Origin: Desulfobacula sp. | GTDB taxonomy: Bacteria; Desulfobacterota; Desulfobacteria; Desulfobacterales; Desulfobacteraceae | Direction: 5' to 3' | NCBI GenBank assembly: GCA_013792075.1 | Contig: VMSR01000305.1 | Location: 1 to 41,430, forward strand | DNA: 41,430 nucleotides | Shown: in pieces, positions 17,536 to 26,450 of the stretch | Layout: each line of letters starts with the position of its first letter | How positions within the stretch are numbered: position 1 is the first letter of the stretch | Notes under the pieces: model-generated | Databases searched by the model: none | Seen by the model: only the letters and a program-made list of their open reading frames with translations | Told to the model about the DNA's origin: nothing | Translations under genes and position numbers: made by a program

Positions 17536-18561
17536 ATGAATATGATTCCCCCCATTGCCCCGGGCCAGGAATGGACCGTTGAATTGTTCACCCCCGAAGA
17601 TGCTCCGGGCGTTTCAGCCCTGTTCCGGGGTGTCTACGGAGACGGATACCCTGTCAAAATCTATCTGGACCCGAAATTGCTCATCGAAGAAAACCGGGCC
17701 GGACGGGTAATTTCCAGTGTTGCCAAAACGCCCAAGGGCGATATTATCGGCCACAACGCCCTGTTCAACTCAGCTCCCTGCACAAAAATATTTGAAACCG
17801 GGGCCGGACTAGTCCATGCAGACTATCGAGGCGGCCATGGCATCTTTTCCCGGATGGTGGCCCATGGAATCGATGTGGGCCGGGAACAATTCAAGGTGGA
17901 ACTGGTCTATGGAGAACCGGTCTGCAACCACCCCTTTTCCCAAAAATTAGGCCGATCCCAGAACTTTGTCACCCGGGCGGTGGAAGTGAACCTGATGCCG
18001 GCGACCGCCTACACAAAGGAAGCCAGCTCCCAAGGGCGGGTGTCCTGCCTCCTGAATTTTAAAACCCTGAAATCCCGCCCCTGCACCGTGCATGTGCCCA
18101 GTGCCTATGAATCCTTATTTCCCATTTTTTACGAGGCCATGGACGATGAGCGCCGTTTTCTTGTGTCAGACCAGCCCCTTTCTCCCTGCACTGCCACAAG
18201 GATTTCCACCCAGACCTTTGCCTTTGCACAAGTGGCGAGAATCGCGGTTCCAGACATGGGCGATGATTTTGACACCCGGTTGCTGGCAGAAGAATCCTGT
18301 CTGCTGAACACCGGCATCCGTGTCATTCAGGTCTGGCTGCCCTCTGGAAATCCGGCCGTGGGGCAGGCCGTGGACTGCCTGAGGGCCAGGGGATATTTTT
18401 TCGGCGGGGTTCTTCCCCGGTGGTTTGATACCGACGGCCTGCTCATGGAAAAAGTTCTGGATGAACCCGACTGGCAGGCCATGGTGCTCCAGTTTGAACG
18501 CGACCAGAAACTTATGACCCTGGTCAAAAACGAGTGGGGAAAAACCCGGGAACTTCAGTAA
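17536..18561 (+). CDS. GNAT-like acyltransferase family protein
   Basis: A 341-residue protein with a GNAT-like N-terminal half: VELFTPEDAPGVSALFRGVYGDGYP at 15-39, then AGLVHADYRGGHGIFSRMVAHGID around 90-113, where the HADYRGGHGIF segment fits the acyl-CoA pyrophosphate loop. The C-terminal half (about 160-341) matches no family I recognise but recurs in the ATPase-fused homologue on the other strand (16031-17332), so the two modules form a unit. The start has TAAGGAT some way upstream; the third codon is also an ATG and could be used. It lies 18 bases before the M20 peptidase gene and is probably co-transcribed with it. The acceptor is unknown. Confidence 0.72.
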   Translation: MNMIPPIAPGQEWTVELFTPEDAPGVSALFRGVYGDGYPVKIYLDPKLLIEENRAGRVISSVAKTPKGDIIGHNALFNSAPCTKIFETGAGLVHADYRGGHGIFSRMVAHGIDVGREQFKVELVYGEPVCNHPFSQKLGRSQNFVTRAVEVNLMPATAYTKEASSQGRVSCLLNFKTLKSRPCTVHVPSAYESLFPIFYEAMDDERRFLVSDQPLSPCTATRISTQTFAFAQVARIAVPDMGDDFDTRLLAEESCLLNTGIRVIQVWLPSGNPAVGQAVDCLRARGYFFGGVLPRWFDTDGLLMEKVLDEPDWQAMVLQFERDQKLMTLVKNEWGKTRELQ

Positions 18562-18579
18562 TAAAAAAATGGAGCCTTC

Positions 18580-20046
18580 ATGAAGAAAATAATTGCTGCC
18601 GGTCTTTGCATTCTTGCCATCTTGATTGCGATATTGCTGGTAAACACCTGGCGTTATAAAGCCGAAACACCCTCGGTCTCCGAGGTGACCCTTCTTCTGG
18701 CCGATGAAACAGCACCCGTGGAAAGGCTGGCCGCAGCCATCCGGATAAAAACCATCTCCTTTGAAGATGAAACCCATATGGATACACATGCTTTCGTGTC
18801 TTTTCATCGGTTTCTGGAAGATGCATTTCCAGCGATTCATGAACAACTGGATCGAAACATGATTCACGACTATTCTCTCTTGTACAAATGGGAGGGCAGC
18901 AATCCTGCTTTAAAACCCATGGCCCTGCTGGCCCACTTTGATGTGGTGCCGGTAGAACCGGGCACAGAAAACAGCTGGACCCACCCTGCTTTTTCCGGCG
19001 AAATTGCCGACGGGTTTGTCTGGGGCCGGGGCACCCTGGATATGAAAGCCAGCCTTCTTGCCATAATGGAGTCCATTGAAATTCTTGTACAGCAGGGGTT
19101 TCAACCGGAACGCACCCTTTATCTGGCCCTTGGCCATGATGAGGAAACCGGGGGACTCAAGGGTGCGGCGAATATCGTTTCCCTTCTCAAAAAAAATGGA
19201 GTTGAACTGGCGTTCACCCTGGACGAAGGCATGTTTATCCTGGACAAGGAGCTGTCGCCGTCCAAAAAACCCCTGGCCATCATCGGCCTTGCTGAAAAAG
19301 GCTACGTGACCCTGAGAATCACCGCAAAGGGCCAGGGCGGGCATTCTTCCATGCCGCCCGCCAAAACCGCCCTGGGCAGCCTTGGCCGGGCCATTGCAGC
19401 ACTTGAGAAAAATCAGATGCCCTCCTCCCTGGCAGGACCGGTAAAATATTTGTTTGATGCCATCGGACCGGATCTGCCCTTTGGTCAGAAACTTGTCTTT
19501 GCCAATCAATGGGCATTCAAACCCTTGATCCTGAAGATTCTGGAAAAGATGAAAACCACCAATGCCATGATACGGACCACAACAGCCCCCACCGTCATCA
19601 GTGGCGGGGTCAAAGCCAATGTGCTCCCCGCAAGCGCCTATGCCCTGGTCAATTTCCGTATTCTGCCCGGCGATACCGTCAAAGAGGTGATAACCCATGT
19701 GCAAAATGTAATTGATGACCCTGACATTGAAATTTCCATAGAAGGAAAAGAAGGGATCGATCCGTCTCCTGTCTCATCCCCCACGGCAGAAGATTTCAGG
19801 CAGATCCAAAGAACCATCATGGAAATTTTTCCCGGAACAGGGGTTGCACCGGGACTGGTGATGGCCGGCACAGATTCCAAACATTACACCCGGATCTCTG
19901 ATAATTGTTACCGGTTTGCCCCCTTTGTACTGGGACCCGAAGACACCTTTCGCATCCACGGAACCAATGAAAGGGTCTTGATAAAGAACTATCTGGATGC
20001 TATACGCTATTATACGCAATTGATCAAAAACACGTCAAAGAAATAA
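18580..20046 (+). CDS. M20 family metallopeptidase, membrane-anchored, PM20D1/carboxypeptidase-S-like
   Basis: A 488-residue M20 (zinc) peptidase. Residues 4-22 form a hydrophobic anchor or uncleaved signal, so the enzyme is probably outside the inner membrane. Metal and catalytic residues: H119 in LLAHFDVVPVEP, D154 in GRGTLDMKAS, and E188/E189 in GHDEETGG. A dimerisation-domain GGHSSMPP motif follows at about 248-255, and AGTDSKHY near 424-431 carries the last metal histidine. The long N-terminal form with HFDVVPV is typical of carboxypeptidase S and PM20D1, which hydrolyse peptides or N-acyl amino acids. GGAG precedes the ATG. Its position right after a GNAT acyltransferase would fit an N-acyl amino acid cycle, but that is inference. 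Confidence 0.88.
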   Translation: MKKIIAAGLCILAILIAILLVNTWRYKAETPSVSEVTLLLADETAPVERLAAAIRIKTISFEDETHMDTHAFVSFHRFLEDAFPAIHEQLDRNMIHDYSLLYKWEGSNPALKPMALLAHFDVVPVEPGTENSWTHPAFSGEIADGFVWGRGTLDMKASLLAIMESIEILVQQGFQPERTLYLALGHDEETGGLKGAANIVSLLKKNGVELAFTLDEGMFILDKELSPSKKPLAIIGLAEKGYVTLRITAKGQGGHSSMPPAKTALGSLGRAIAALEKNQMPSSLAGPVKYLFDAIGPDLPFGQKLVFANQWAFKPLILKILEKMKTTNAMIRTTTAPTVISGGVKANVLPASAYALVNFRILPGDTVKEVITHVQNVIDDPDIEISIEGKEGIDPSPVSSPTAEDFRQIQRTIMEIFPGTGVAPGLVMAGTDSKHYTRISDNCYRFAPFVLGPEDTFRIHGTNERVLIKNYLDAIRYYTQLIKNTSKK

Positions 20047-20076
20047 GCGCCGGTTAAACCCAAGGAGCCCTTAGAA

Positions 20077-21990
20077 ATGAGCAAGACACCCATGACCTGT
20101 GATGATATGGCTCCAGACTCCTGGGTGCCCCGAACCCTTATCATAAACGCCATGATCTGGATATCCCTGATCTGGCTTGTGCCGGTCGCCATTGCAGGCA
20201 CCGGGGCAAATGATTTTTCCTGGGCCGATATTTTCATCGGCCTTGCCGGGGGCCTTGCCTTTTTCCTCTACGGCATGGAAAAAATGAGTACAGGGATGAA
20301 AAACACCGCCGGCAACCGCATGCGCACCCTTCTTGCCACCCTGACCAAAAACCGGGTGATTGCCATGATTGTGGGCGCATTTGTCACCATGGTGATCCAG
20401 TCGTCCAGCGCCACCACCGTCATGCTGGTCAGCTTTGTCCAGGCAGGGCTTTTAACCCTTGTACAGTCCATGGGGGTGATACTGGGGGCTGATATCGGCA
20501 CCACCATCACCGCCCAGATGATTGCCTTCAAACTCACGGATTATGCCCTGCTCATGGTGGCCATTGGATTTGCCATGAAATTGGCGGGCAAAACAGAACG
20601 GGCAAAGTCTGTGGGGGATATTATCCTGGGATTCGGTATTTTGTTTTTCGGCATGAAACTCATGAGCGACGCCATGAATCCCCTGCGCAGCTTTCCCGCC
20701 TTTATCAACCTGATGAAGGATCTGGAAAATCCCTTCATGGGTATTTTATTCGGGACGGCCTTTACCGCCGTTGTCCAGAGCAGCTCCGCCACCACGGGGG
20801 TGCTCATTGTCCTGGCCCAGCAGGGACTGATTTCCCTTGAAGCCGGCATCCCGGTTATCTTCGGCGCCAACATCGGCACCTGTGTCACAGCCGCCCTTGC
20901 CGGCATCGGCGCCTCCCGGGAGGCCAAACGGGTGGCCATTGCCCACATCCTGTTTAAAGTTGCCGGGGTTTTTCTGTTTATTTTCTGGATTCCCCAGTTT
21001 GCCGATCTCATCCGTGCATTGGCCGATAAATTCGGGTCGGGCACAGCACGCCAGTTGGCCAATGCCCATACCCTGTTCAATGTAAGCCTGGGCATTTTTT
21101 TCCTGCCCCTTATCCCGGTCTTTTCAAAAATCATCTATTTTATCTATCCGGAACAGGTAAAATCCAAATCCCAGGAGATCAAGACCTGGTATATCGAAGA
21201 TGCCGTGCTGGAAACCCCTGCCCTTGCCATTGACCTGGCCCGGGCGGAAATATCCCGCATGGCCAAACTGTTGGGCAGAATGCTCAACGCCATCATCGTC
21301 CCTTTTCTTTCCGATGAAACCCATATCTCCAAGGAGGCCGGAAAAGACGAGGATGCGCCCTATCTGCTCAAGGAAATTCCCAAAAGGGATGCTGTGTTTC
21401 CGGACCTCACCCTGCTCCAAGGACTGCATCTGCGGGAGGAAAAAATCGATTTTATAGAAAAACAATTAACCGCCTATCTTACCCATATTGCCCAGGGGGC
21501 CATCACCGAGGACCAGGCAGAGGAGGTTTTCGGCATGGTCTCCATTGTAAAGGACATGGAAAGCATGGGCGATATTATCCACAGGAACATGGTCCCTTTG
21601 ATTGAAAAGAAAAAGAGACTGCTTTACGATTTTTCCCCTGAAGGCAAAGAGGAGCTGCTCATCTACCATGGCAAGGTCACAAAGCAGATCCGGCTCCTGG
21701 AAGCCGCGTTCAAAGAAACGAATCCCAAGCTGGCACTTCAAATCATGCAGGAAGAACGAAAATACCTGGACCTGGAATCCAGATACCGGGCCAGGCATTT
21801 GAAACGGATCATTCTCAAAAATGAGGAATCGGTTCAAACCACAGAGATCCACCTGGAACTCATGGATCTGATGAAGCAGATTGTATTGTATTCCGCCAAC
21901 ATTGCCCAGACCTATATCGGCACCATCCCTGAAAGCGGAGAGGATCACCTGGATATGGAAAAGGGAAAAGAGGAAACCATACCTGTTTAG
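20077..21990 (+). CDS. Na/Pi cotransporter family protein with PhoU-like C-terminus
   Basis: A 637-residue NptA/PNaS-type protein. After a hydrophobic N-terminus come two inverted repeats carrying the hallmark QSSSATT motif at 108-114 and 234-240, each followed by a LGADIGTT or FGANIGT motif. Residues about 380-620 form a helical, charged PhoU-like cytoplasmic region (KAEIS-type helices, EDQAEEVFGMVSIVKDMESMGDI). It probably takes up phosphate, or a related anion, with sodium. AAGGAG precedes the start by about ten bases. It ends 12 bases from the convergent TetR gene. No terminator hairpin is seen in that short gap. Confidence 0.9.
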   Translation: MSKTPMTCDDMAPDSWVPRTLIINAMIWISLIWLVPVAIAGTGANDFSWADIFIGLAGGLAFFLYGMEKMSTGMKNTAGNRMRTLLATLTKNRVIAMIVGAFVTMVIQSSSATTVMLVSFVQAGLLTLVQSMGVILGADIGTTITAQMIAFKLTDYALLMVAIGFAMKLAGKTERAKSVGDIILGFGILFFGMKLMSDAMNPLRSFPAFINLMKDLENPFMGILFGTAFTAVVQSSSATTGVLIVLAQQGLISLEAGIPVIFGANIGTCVTAALAGIGASREAKRVAIAHILFKVAGVFLFIFWIPQFADLIRALADKFGSGTARQLANAHTLFNVSLGIFFLPLIPVFSKIIYFIYPEQVKSKSQEIKTWYIEDAVLETPALAIDLARAEISRMAKLLGRMLNAIIVPFLSDETHISKEAGKDEDAPYLLKEIPKRDAVFPDLTLLQGLHLREEKIDFIEKQLTAYLTHIAQGAITEDQAEEVFGMVSIVKDMESMGDIIHRNMVPLIEKKKRLLYDFSPEGKEELLIYHGKVTKQIRLLEAAFKETNPKLALQIMQEERKYLDLESRYRARHLKRIILKNEESVQTTEIHLELMDLMKQIVLYSANIAQTYIGTIPESGEDHLDMEKGKEETIPV

Positions 21991-22002
21991 GGATATCCCC
22001 TT

Positions 22003-22632
22003 CTAACTGGGGCAGAAGCGAATGCTGTTGATCAGGGTTTCCACGGTATGCTGGTATAAGGACAAATGGTCCTTGTCGGCGAAAATGGTGTGCTCGATTT
22101 TTTGAAGCTGGAGGATTCCGTTGATGGCCCCCCAGAACATGAGGCTGAAGCGACGGGAATCCTTGCATACAAATTGCCCGCTGTCGCATCCGGCTTCAAC
22201 CGCCATTACCACCTGCATGAGAATTTCTTCACCATAACGGTCGATTTTTTGCTTCAGGGGGTCCGGCAGCACAGTCTGGGGGGAAGCCAGAAAATGATTG
22301 ATCACGGCAAAATAGTCTTTCTGGGAAACACCAAACTGCCGGTAGGCCATGGCAATGGCTTTCAGCTTCTGTCCCGGTGACCGGGCTGCCTCTGCCGCCC
22401 GGGTGATATCGGCTTGCAGCAGATGAAGGCCTTCCTCGGAAAGCGCAAAAATGATGGCATCCTTGTTTGCATAATACCGGTAGATGGCGGGCACGCTCAA
22501 CTCTACCAGGGCCGCAATCTTGTTGATAGATGTTCCTTCAAGCCCTTTTTTGAACAACAGGGTCCGGGCAGCTCCCAGAATCTGGGCTTTTCGATCCTTT
22601 TTCTCCCGTTTCTTGCGCTCTTTCACCCCCAT
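22003..22632 (-). CDS. TetR family transcriptional regulator
   Basis: A 209-residue TetR-type regulator: a lysine/arginine-rich start, then the DNA-binding domain at about 15-65 (AQILGAARTLLFKKGLEGTSINKIAALVELSVPAIYRYYANKDAI) and a ligand-binding C-terminal domain. AGGAGA lies just before the ATG. It is the last gene of the corrinoid methyltransfer operon, 15 bases after the activator gene. The best candidate for its target is the inverted repeat at 28206-28224, which covers the predicted start site of this same operon, so it would repress its own operon until a substrate-derived ligand binds. That link is inferred. Confidence 0.88.
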   Translation of the reverse strand: MGVKERKKREKKDRKAQILGAARTLLFKKGLEGTSINKIAALVELSVPAIYRYYANKDAIIFALSEEGLHLLQADITRAAEAARSPGQKLKAIAMAYRQFGVSQKDYFAVINHFLASPQTVLPDPLKQKIDRYGEEILMQVVMAVEAGCDSGQFVCKDSRRFSLMFWGAINGILQLQKIEHTIFADKDHLSLYQHTVETLINSIRFCPS

Positions 22633-22647
22633 CTGATGTCTCCTTTT

Positions 22648-24285
22648 TTATGTCTCTATCTGTTCAGGGAAGGCCATGGCCGCAATAAACCGATCTTCAA
22701 ATTCAGGGTCTCCGCCCAGCTCCAGAACCGCAATGGTCCGGGACAATGCCAGGGCCCGATCTGCAATTTTCGGGTCCACAAGCCCCATGACGGCACCGGT
22801 GACGACCAGCCCGGGGGCGACCCTCACCCTGCCGGTCAGAACAACTTTTGGCAGCATGCCCATGGCCACGGCCTTGGTATAATCAAATCCGGCACCAAAG
22901 GCGCCTGTCAGAAGGGTCTGATCAATATGGTCTGCGCCGGACCGGAGAAGCAGCAGCTCAATTCCGGCACATAGGGCCGCCTTGGCAAGCTGCACCTCTC
23001 CGATATCTTTCTGGGACAATACCAGGGCCCGGCCATGCCGGGTGTCAATGGGGGCAACCAGCTCAACCCAAAGGGTGTTGTCGGTTTTGGTCACCCGAAA
23101 AGCGCCTGGGTCCAGCAGACCGCTTGGGGACAAAAGATTTGCCCGGCGCAACCCGGCCACGGCATCAACAATACCCGAGCCGCAGAGGCCTGCTGGTTTG
23201 ATCCCCCCTTGGGAGCCGATCACATGCCAGACAAACTTTCCAGATTCAGGATCCATGTCCATCCGGTCTATGGCACCTTCCATGGCCGGCATGCCGCAGG
23301 AAATCCGGGCCCCTTCAAAGGCAGGCCCTGTGGCGCAACTTACGGCAAAAAACCGGTTCCTGTGACAGAGTACCAGCTCTCCGTTGGTTCCGATATCAAC
23401 GAGCAGACAGGTTTGATCCCGGTCAAAATTCCAGGCCATGAGGGCGCTTATGGTATCCCCCCCGATAAACCCGGAAACCGCAGGGAACAAATACACCGGG
23501 ACCTTCGGGTCCAGGTCCAGGCCCAGTGTCCCGGCCGTATGCACCGGCAGATCGGTTATAACCGGCTGATAGGGATATCTGCCCAAAGAACCGGGGTCTA
23601 TTCCTGCAAGAATAAGGGTCATGGCTGTATTCCCGGCCAGTGCCACCCGGGCAACGGCATTTGCCTTAATTTTGCCGGCCTTAAGGCAGGCGGACAACAG
23701 CCGGTTGATCGTCCGGACGGCCAAACCCTGGAGTTTTGCAAGCCCTATTTCGGGATTTTGCGCTGCAGCAATGCGGCTGACAACATCATCGCCATGGCAG
23801 GTCTGTGCATTTTTACCACTGGCCGATACCAGGGGAGTGCCGTCGTCAAGATCGCAGAGGATAAGGTCAACGCTGGTTGTTCCCAGATCAATGGCCACCC
23901 CCACCCTGCCGCGCCGGTGCCGGCCCCCGGACACGGTGACCCGGCATCCCGCCTGACCTAGGTCCTCCTCCGGCAGGCAGACAGCCATGGTCTGGGACCG
24001 GCTTGACCGCACCTGGCAGGCCAGGCGAACCCCTGTTTTCATTTCCAGGTCCGTCAAAAGAACCCTTTCGGCATCCGTGGGCAGGGACAGGCTGGCACCC
24101 GGCGGCACCTGAACCCGGCACTGGCCGCAGGTGCCGGTCCCTGCACAATCTGCCCGGACCCCATGCCCGGCTTCAGCCAATGCGGATGAAAGGATCTGTC
24201 CCTTTTCCAGACAAAGGGTCCTGGAAAGCGCCGAAACTTTCGGACAGGGCCCGTCCTTCTCCGGTTTCTTTTTAATTTTTTCCAT
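22648..24285 (-). CDS. Corrinoid-protein reductive activator (2Fe-2S plus ASKHA ATPase)
   Basis: A 545-residue protein of the RACo / DUF4445 type that uses ATP to return inactive Co(II) corrinoid protein to the active Co(I) form. The N-terminal ferredoxin domain binds a plant-type [2Fe-2S] cluster with C47, C53, C56 and C90 (CAGTGTCGQC). The ASKHA nucleotide-binding fold begins at about 127 with VGVAIDLGTTSVDLILCDL, and further phosphate and adenosine motifs follow (LLVDIGTNGELVL, LLTGAFGAGFDY). Two bases separate it from the methyltransferase gene upstream. Every corrinoid demethylase system needs such an activator, so its presence here supports the reading of the operon. Confidence 0.9.
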   Translation of the reverse strand: MEKIKKKPEKDGPCPKVSALSRTLCLEKGQILSSALAEAGHGVRADCAGTGTCGQCRVQVPPGASLSLPTDAERVLLTDLEMKTGVRLACQVRSSRSQTMAVCLPEEDLGQAGCRVTVSGGRHRRGRVGVAIDLGTTSVDLILCDLDDGTPLVSASGKNAQTCHGDDVVSRIAAAQNPEIGLAKLQGLAVRTINRLLSACLKAGKIKANAVARVALAGNTAMTLILAGIDPGSLGRYPYQPVITDLPVHTAGTLGLDLDPKVPVYLFPAVSGFIGGDTISALMAWNFDRDQTCLLVDIGTNGELVLCHRNRFFAVSCATGPAFEGARISCGMPAMEGAIDRMDMDPESGKFVWHVIGSQGGIKPAGLCGSGIVDAVAGLRRANLLSPSGLLDPGAFRVTKTDNTLWVELVAPIDTRHGRALVLSQKDIGEVQLAKAALCAGIELLLLRSGADHIDQTLLTGAFGAGFDYTKAVAMGMLPKVVLTGRVRVAPGLVVTGAVMGLVDPKIADRALALSRTIAVLELGGDPEFEDRFIAAMAFPEQIET

Positions 24286-24287
24286 TT

Positions 24288-25091
24288 TTACACCAGAATT
24301 CTACCGGCAGTAACCTTGTCCATGAACGCCAGGCAATAGTCATCCTGGCCCATGAGCATGCGGGTGGTGTGAAGGGCCGCCAAAAGTTCCCGGTCCAGGG
24401 GATCAAAAAGTGCGCCATCCAGCCCCCGGGCCATCATCAGGGCCAGAAAGGTGCGGTTGATAATCCGCCGGGCAGGCAGACCAAAGGAGATATTGGACAG
24501 ACCGCAAAGGGTTTTCACACCAGGCAGGCGCTTTTTTATGGCAGCCACCGCCGCAAGGGCCATGGACCCGTTTCTGGTGTCAACACTTACCGGGGCCACC
24601 AGGGGATCTATCCATATGGCCTCCGGGCGGACACCGATCCCCGTCAGTCCGTTGACCAATTGTTCGGCCCGGTTACAGATCTGATCCACTGTTTGCGGCA
24701 TCCCCGTATCATCCATACACAGGGCAACCACCTGGCAGTCCCGTCCTTTTAACAGGTCCAGCATGCGCCCAAAACGGTTTTTTTCAAGGGTGATCGAGTT
24801 GATCATGGGCGGCCTGTCCACGATGTCCAAGGCAGATTCGAGCACGCCGGGGTCCGGGCTGTCGATGCACAAGGGAACCCTTGCCACGGCCTGCACGGTT
24901 TTGATCAGCCATTGCATATCCTGGTGCTCGGTTTGAACCCCGGTGCCGGTGTTGACATCAATATACCCGGCCCCGCTCTCCTCCTGAAGCCTCACAAGCT
25001 TCTGAAGGGACTTGGCGTCCCTCTGGGCCACCGCAGTCCGAACCGTGTTCCGTGTGGTGTTGATCAATTCTCCGATAATGGTAAATGGCAT
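24288..25091 (-). CDS. Tetrahydrofolate:corrinoid methyltransferase (pterin-binding family)
   Basis: A 267-residue pterin-binding (dihydropteroate-synthase fold) protein of the MeTr / MtvA / AcsE type. Family blocks: IGELINTTRNTV at 5-16, DVNTGTG, the aspartate of CIDSPDPGVLESAL, NSITLE, and GLSNISFGLPARRIIN. The likely job is to move the methyl group from the methylated corrinoid protein to tetrahydrofolate. The ATG at 25091 is preceded by AAAGGAT; a longer frame to 25226 lies inside the transporter gene and is rejected. Four bases separate it from the MFS gene upstream. Confidence 0.9.
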   Translation of the reverse strand: MPFTIIGELINTTRNTVRTAVAQRDAKSLQKLVRLQEESGAGYIDVNTGTGVQTEHQDMQWLIKTVQAVARVPLCIDSPDPGVLESALDIVDRPPMINSITLEKNRFGRMLDLLKGRDCQVVALCMDDTGMPQTVDQICNRAEQLVNGLTGIGVRPEAIWIDPLVAPVSVDTRNGSMALAAVAAIKKRLPGVKTLCGLSNISFGLPARRIINRTFLALMMARGLDGALFDPLDRELLAALHTTRMLMGQDDYCLAFMDKVTAGRILV

Positions 25092-25095
25092 AAAT

Positions 25096-26421
25096 TTATC
25101 CTTTGGGTAAAATGGACACTTGGGGTGCCGGTTCAATAAGGTCCGCACTGGCCTGTTCCACTGCAGCCAGATCCTTGACATAAAATTTAGATCCTGCCCA
25201 AAACAACAGGCCGCCCACCAGGGCAAACACCGGCAGTTGGGTCATGGCAAATTCAAGGCCAAAACGATCGGACAAGGCACCGATGAACAAAGGCCCCAGG
25301 GCACTGCCCAGAAGGTGCTGAACGATCACGTTGACACTCAGGGATGTGGCCCGCAGCCCGGGATGGACGACATCCTGGGTCACAGCAACTGCAGCCGGCA
25401 CAAAGGCCACGGCAAACACACCGGCAGTCAGCAGGATCATGTATTGAATCTGGCCCCTGAAAAATGCAAAGGCAATAAAGAGAAGCACGGCCGTAATAGC
25501 CGAGGACACGGCCGGAAACACCATGCGGGCATTGGGCCGTCGCTTCATCCACAGGTCTGCCAGATAACCACCCAAAGGCGCCCCGATAATGGCCAAAAGC
25601 ATCACAGACCCGCCCTTGATTCCGGCACGGCTCATGGTCAGCCCCTCAAACCGGTGAAAATAGGTCGGCAGCCAGGTCAGAAGAGAGGTGGTAACAAATA
25701 CATTGGCGGCAAACCCGAGATTGGTGAACAGAAGGGTGGGGTTGTGGGTAAACTGCCGGGCCATGTCGGCAAACCGCATCTTCACCTGCACTTTCCCCTG
25801 GCCCTGGTCCACGGTTTTGACCAGGGCAGTGGTTTTATAATCCTTTACCGTGAAAAACAAAAGGGCGATTATCATGCCGGGCAGGGCCACAATTCCCAGG
25901 GCATAGCGCCAACCGAAGTGCTCGGCGATTATGCCCCCGATGGCGATGCCCAGGGCGCTGCCCAGAGGGATGGAGGCATTCCACAACCCCAGAATCCTGG
26001 CCCGCTGTTCTTTTGGAAAAACAGTGGATATCATGGCCGTCCCCCCGGGGGCATAACCGGCCTCTCCGATTCCGATGGCCGTTCGGGCTGCGAACAGCTG
26101 CCCGAAATTTCGGGTAAAGGCACAGGCCAGGGTGGCCAGGCTCCACAGAACCGCCATCAAACCGATACTTTTTTTACGGCTCCAGCGGTCCACCAGTATG
26201 GACACAGGAAAAGAAAACACCAATATGGACCAGGAGACGGCGGAAACCAGCAGTCCGCACTGGGTATCGGTGATCCCCCAGTCTGCCTTGAGATAGGGAA
26301 ACAAGGATACAATGACCATCCGGTCCATGTAGTCGAACAGGTACAAAAGAAACAAAAGGGCAAACAGATACCGCCGGTAGGACGGTGTTGGCATGGTTTC
26401 CACGGCTGAAAAGTTTTTCAT
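25096..26421 (-). CDS. MFS transporter, probable uptake of the methylated substrate
   Basis: A 441-residue major facilitator with twelve predicted membrane segments. Typical motifs are visible: DYMDRMVIVSLFPYLKADWGI after helix 1, the loop 2-3 motif DRWSRKKSIGLMAVLWS at about 87-103, and GIGEAGYAPGG in helix 5. The sequence style is that of the anion:cation symporter / spinster-like MFS groups that move organic acids. It sits between the two methyltransferase genes, so it probably brings in the methyl donor, for example a methoxylated aromatic acid. The substrate is inferred from context only. Confidence 0.88.
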   Translation of the reverse strand: MKNFSAVETMPTPSYRRYLFALLFLLYLFDYMDRMVIVSLFPYLKADWGITDTQCGLLVSAVSWSILVFSFPVSILVDRWSRKKSIGLMAVLWSLATLACAFTRNFGQLFAARTAIGIGEAGYAPGGTAMISTVFPKEQRARILGLWNASIPLGSALGIAIGGIIAEHFGWRYALGIVALPGMIIALLFFTVKDYKTTALVKTVDQGQGKVQVKMRFADMARQFTHNPTLLFTNLGFAANVFVTTSLLTWLPTYFHRFEGLTMSRAGIKGGSVMLLAIIGAPLGGYLADLWMKRRPNARMVFPAVSSAITAVLLFIAFAFFRGQIQYMILLTAGVFAVAFVPAAVAVTQDVVHPGLRATSLSVNVIVQHLLGSALGPLFIGALSDRFGLEFAMTQLPVFALVGGLLFWAGSKFYVKDLAAVEQASADLIEPAPQVSILPKG

Positions 26422-26450
26422 GGCGCATCTCGCATTAAAAGGTAAGACCC

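Noticed and set aside
25120-26409. 429-codon plus-strand frame opposite the MFS gene
   Set aside because: It is a long antisense shadow of the transporter, rich in Gly, His and Gln, with no domain; the MFS motifs and operon context are decisive.
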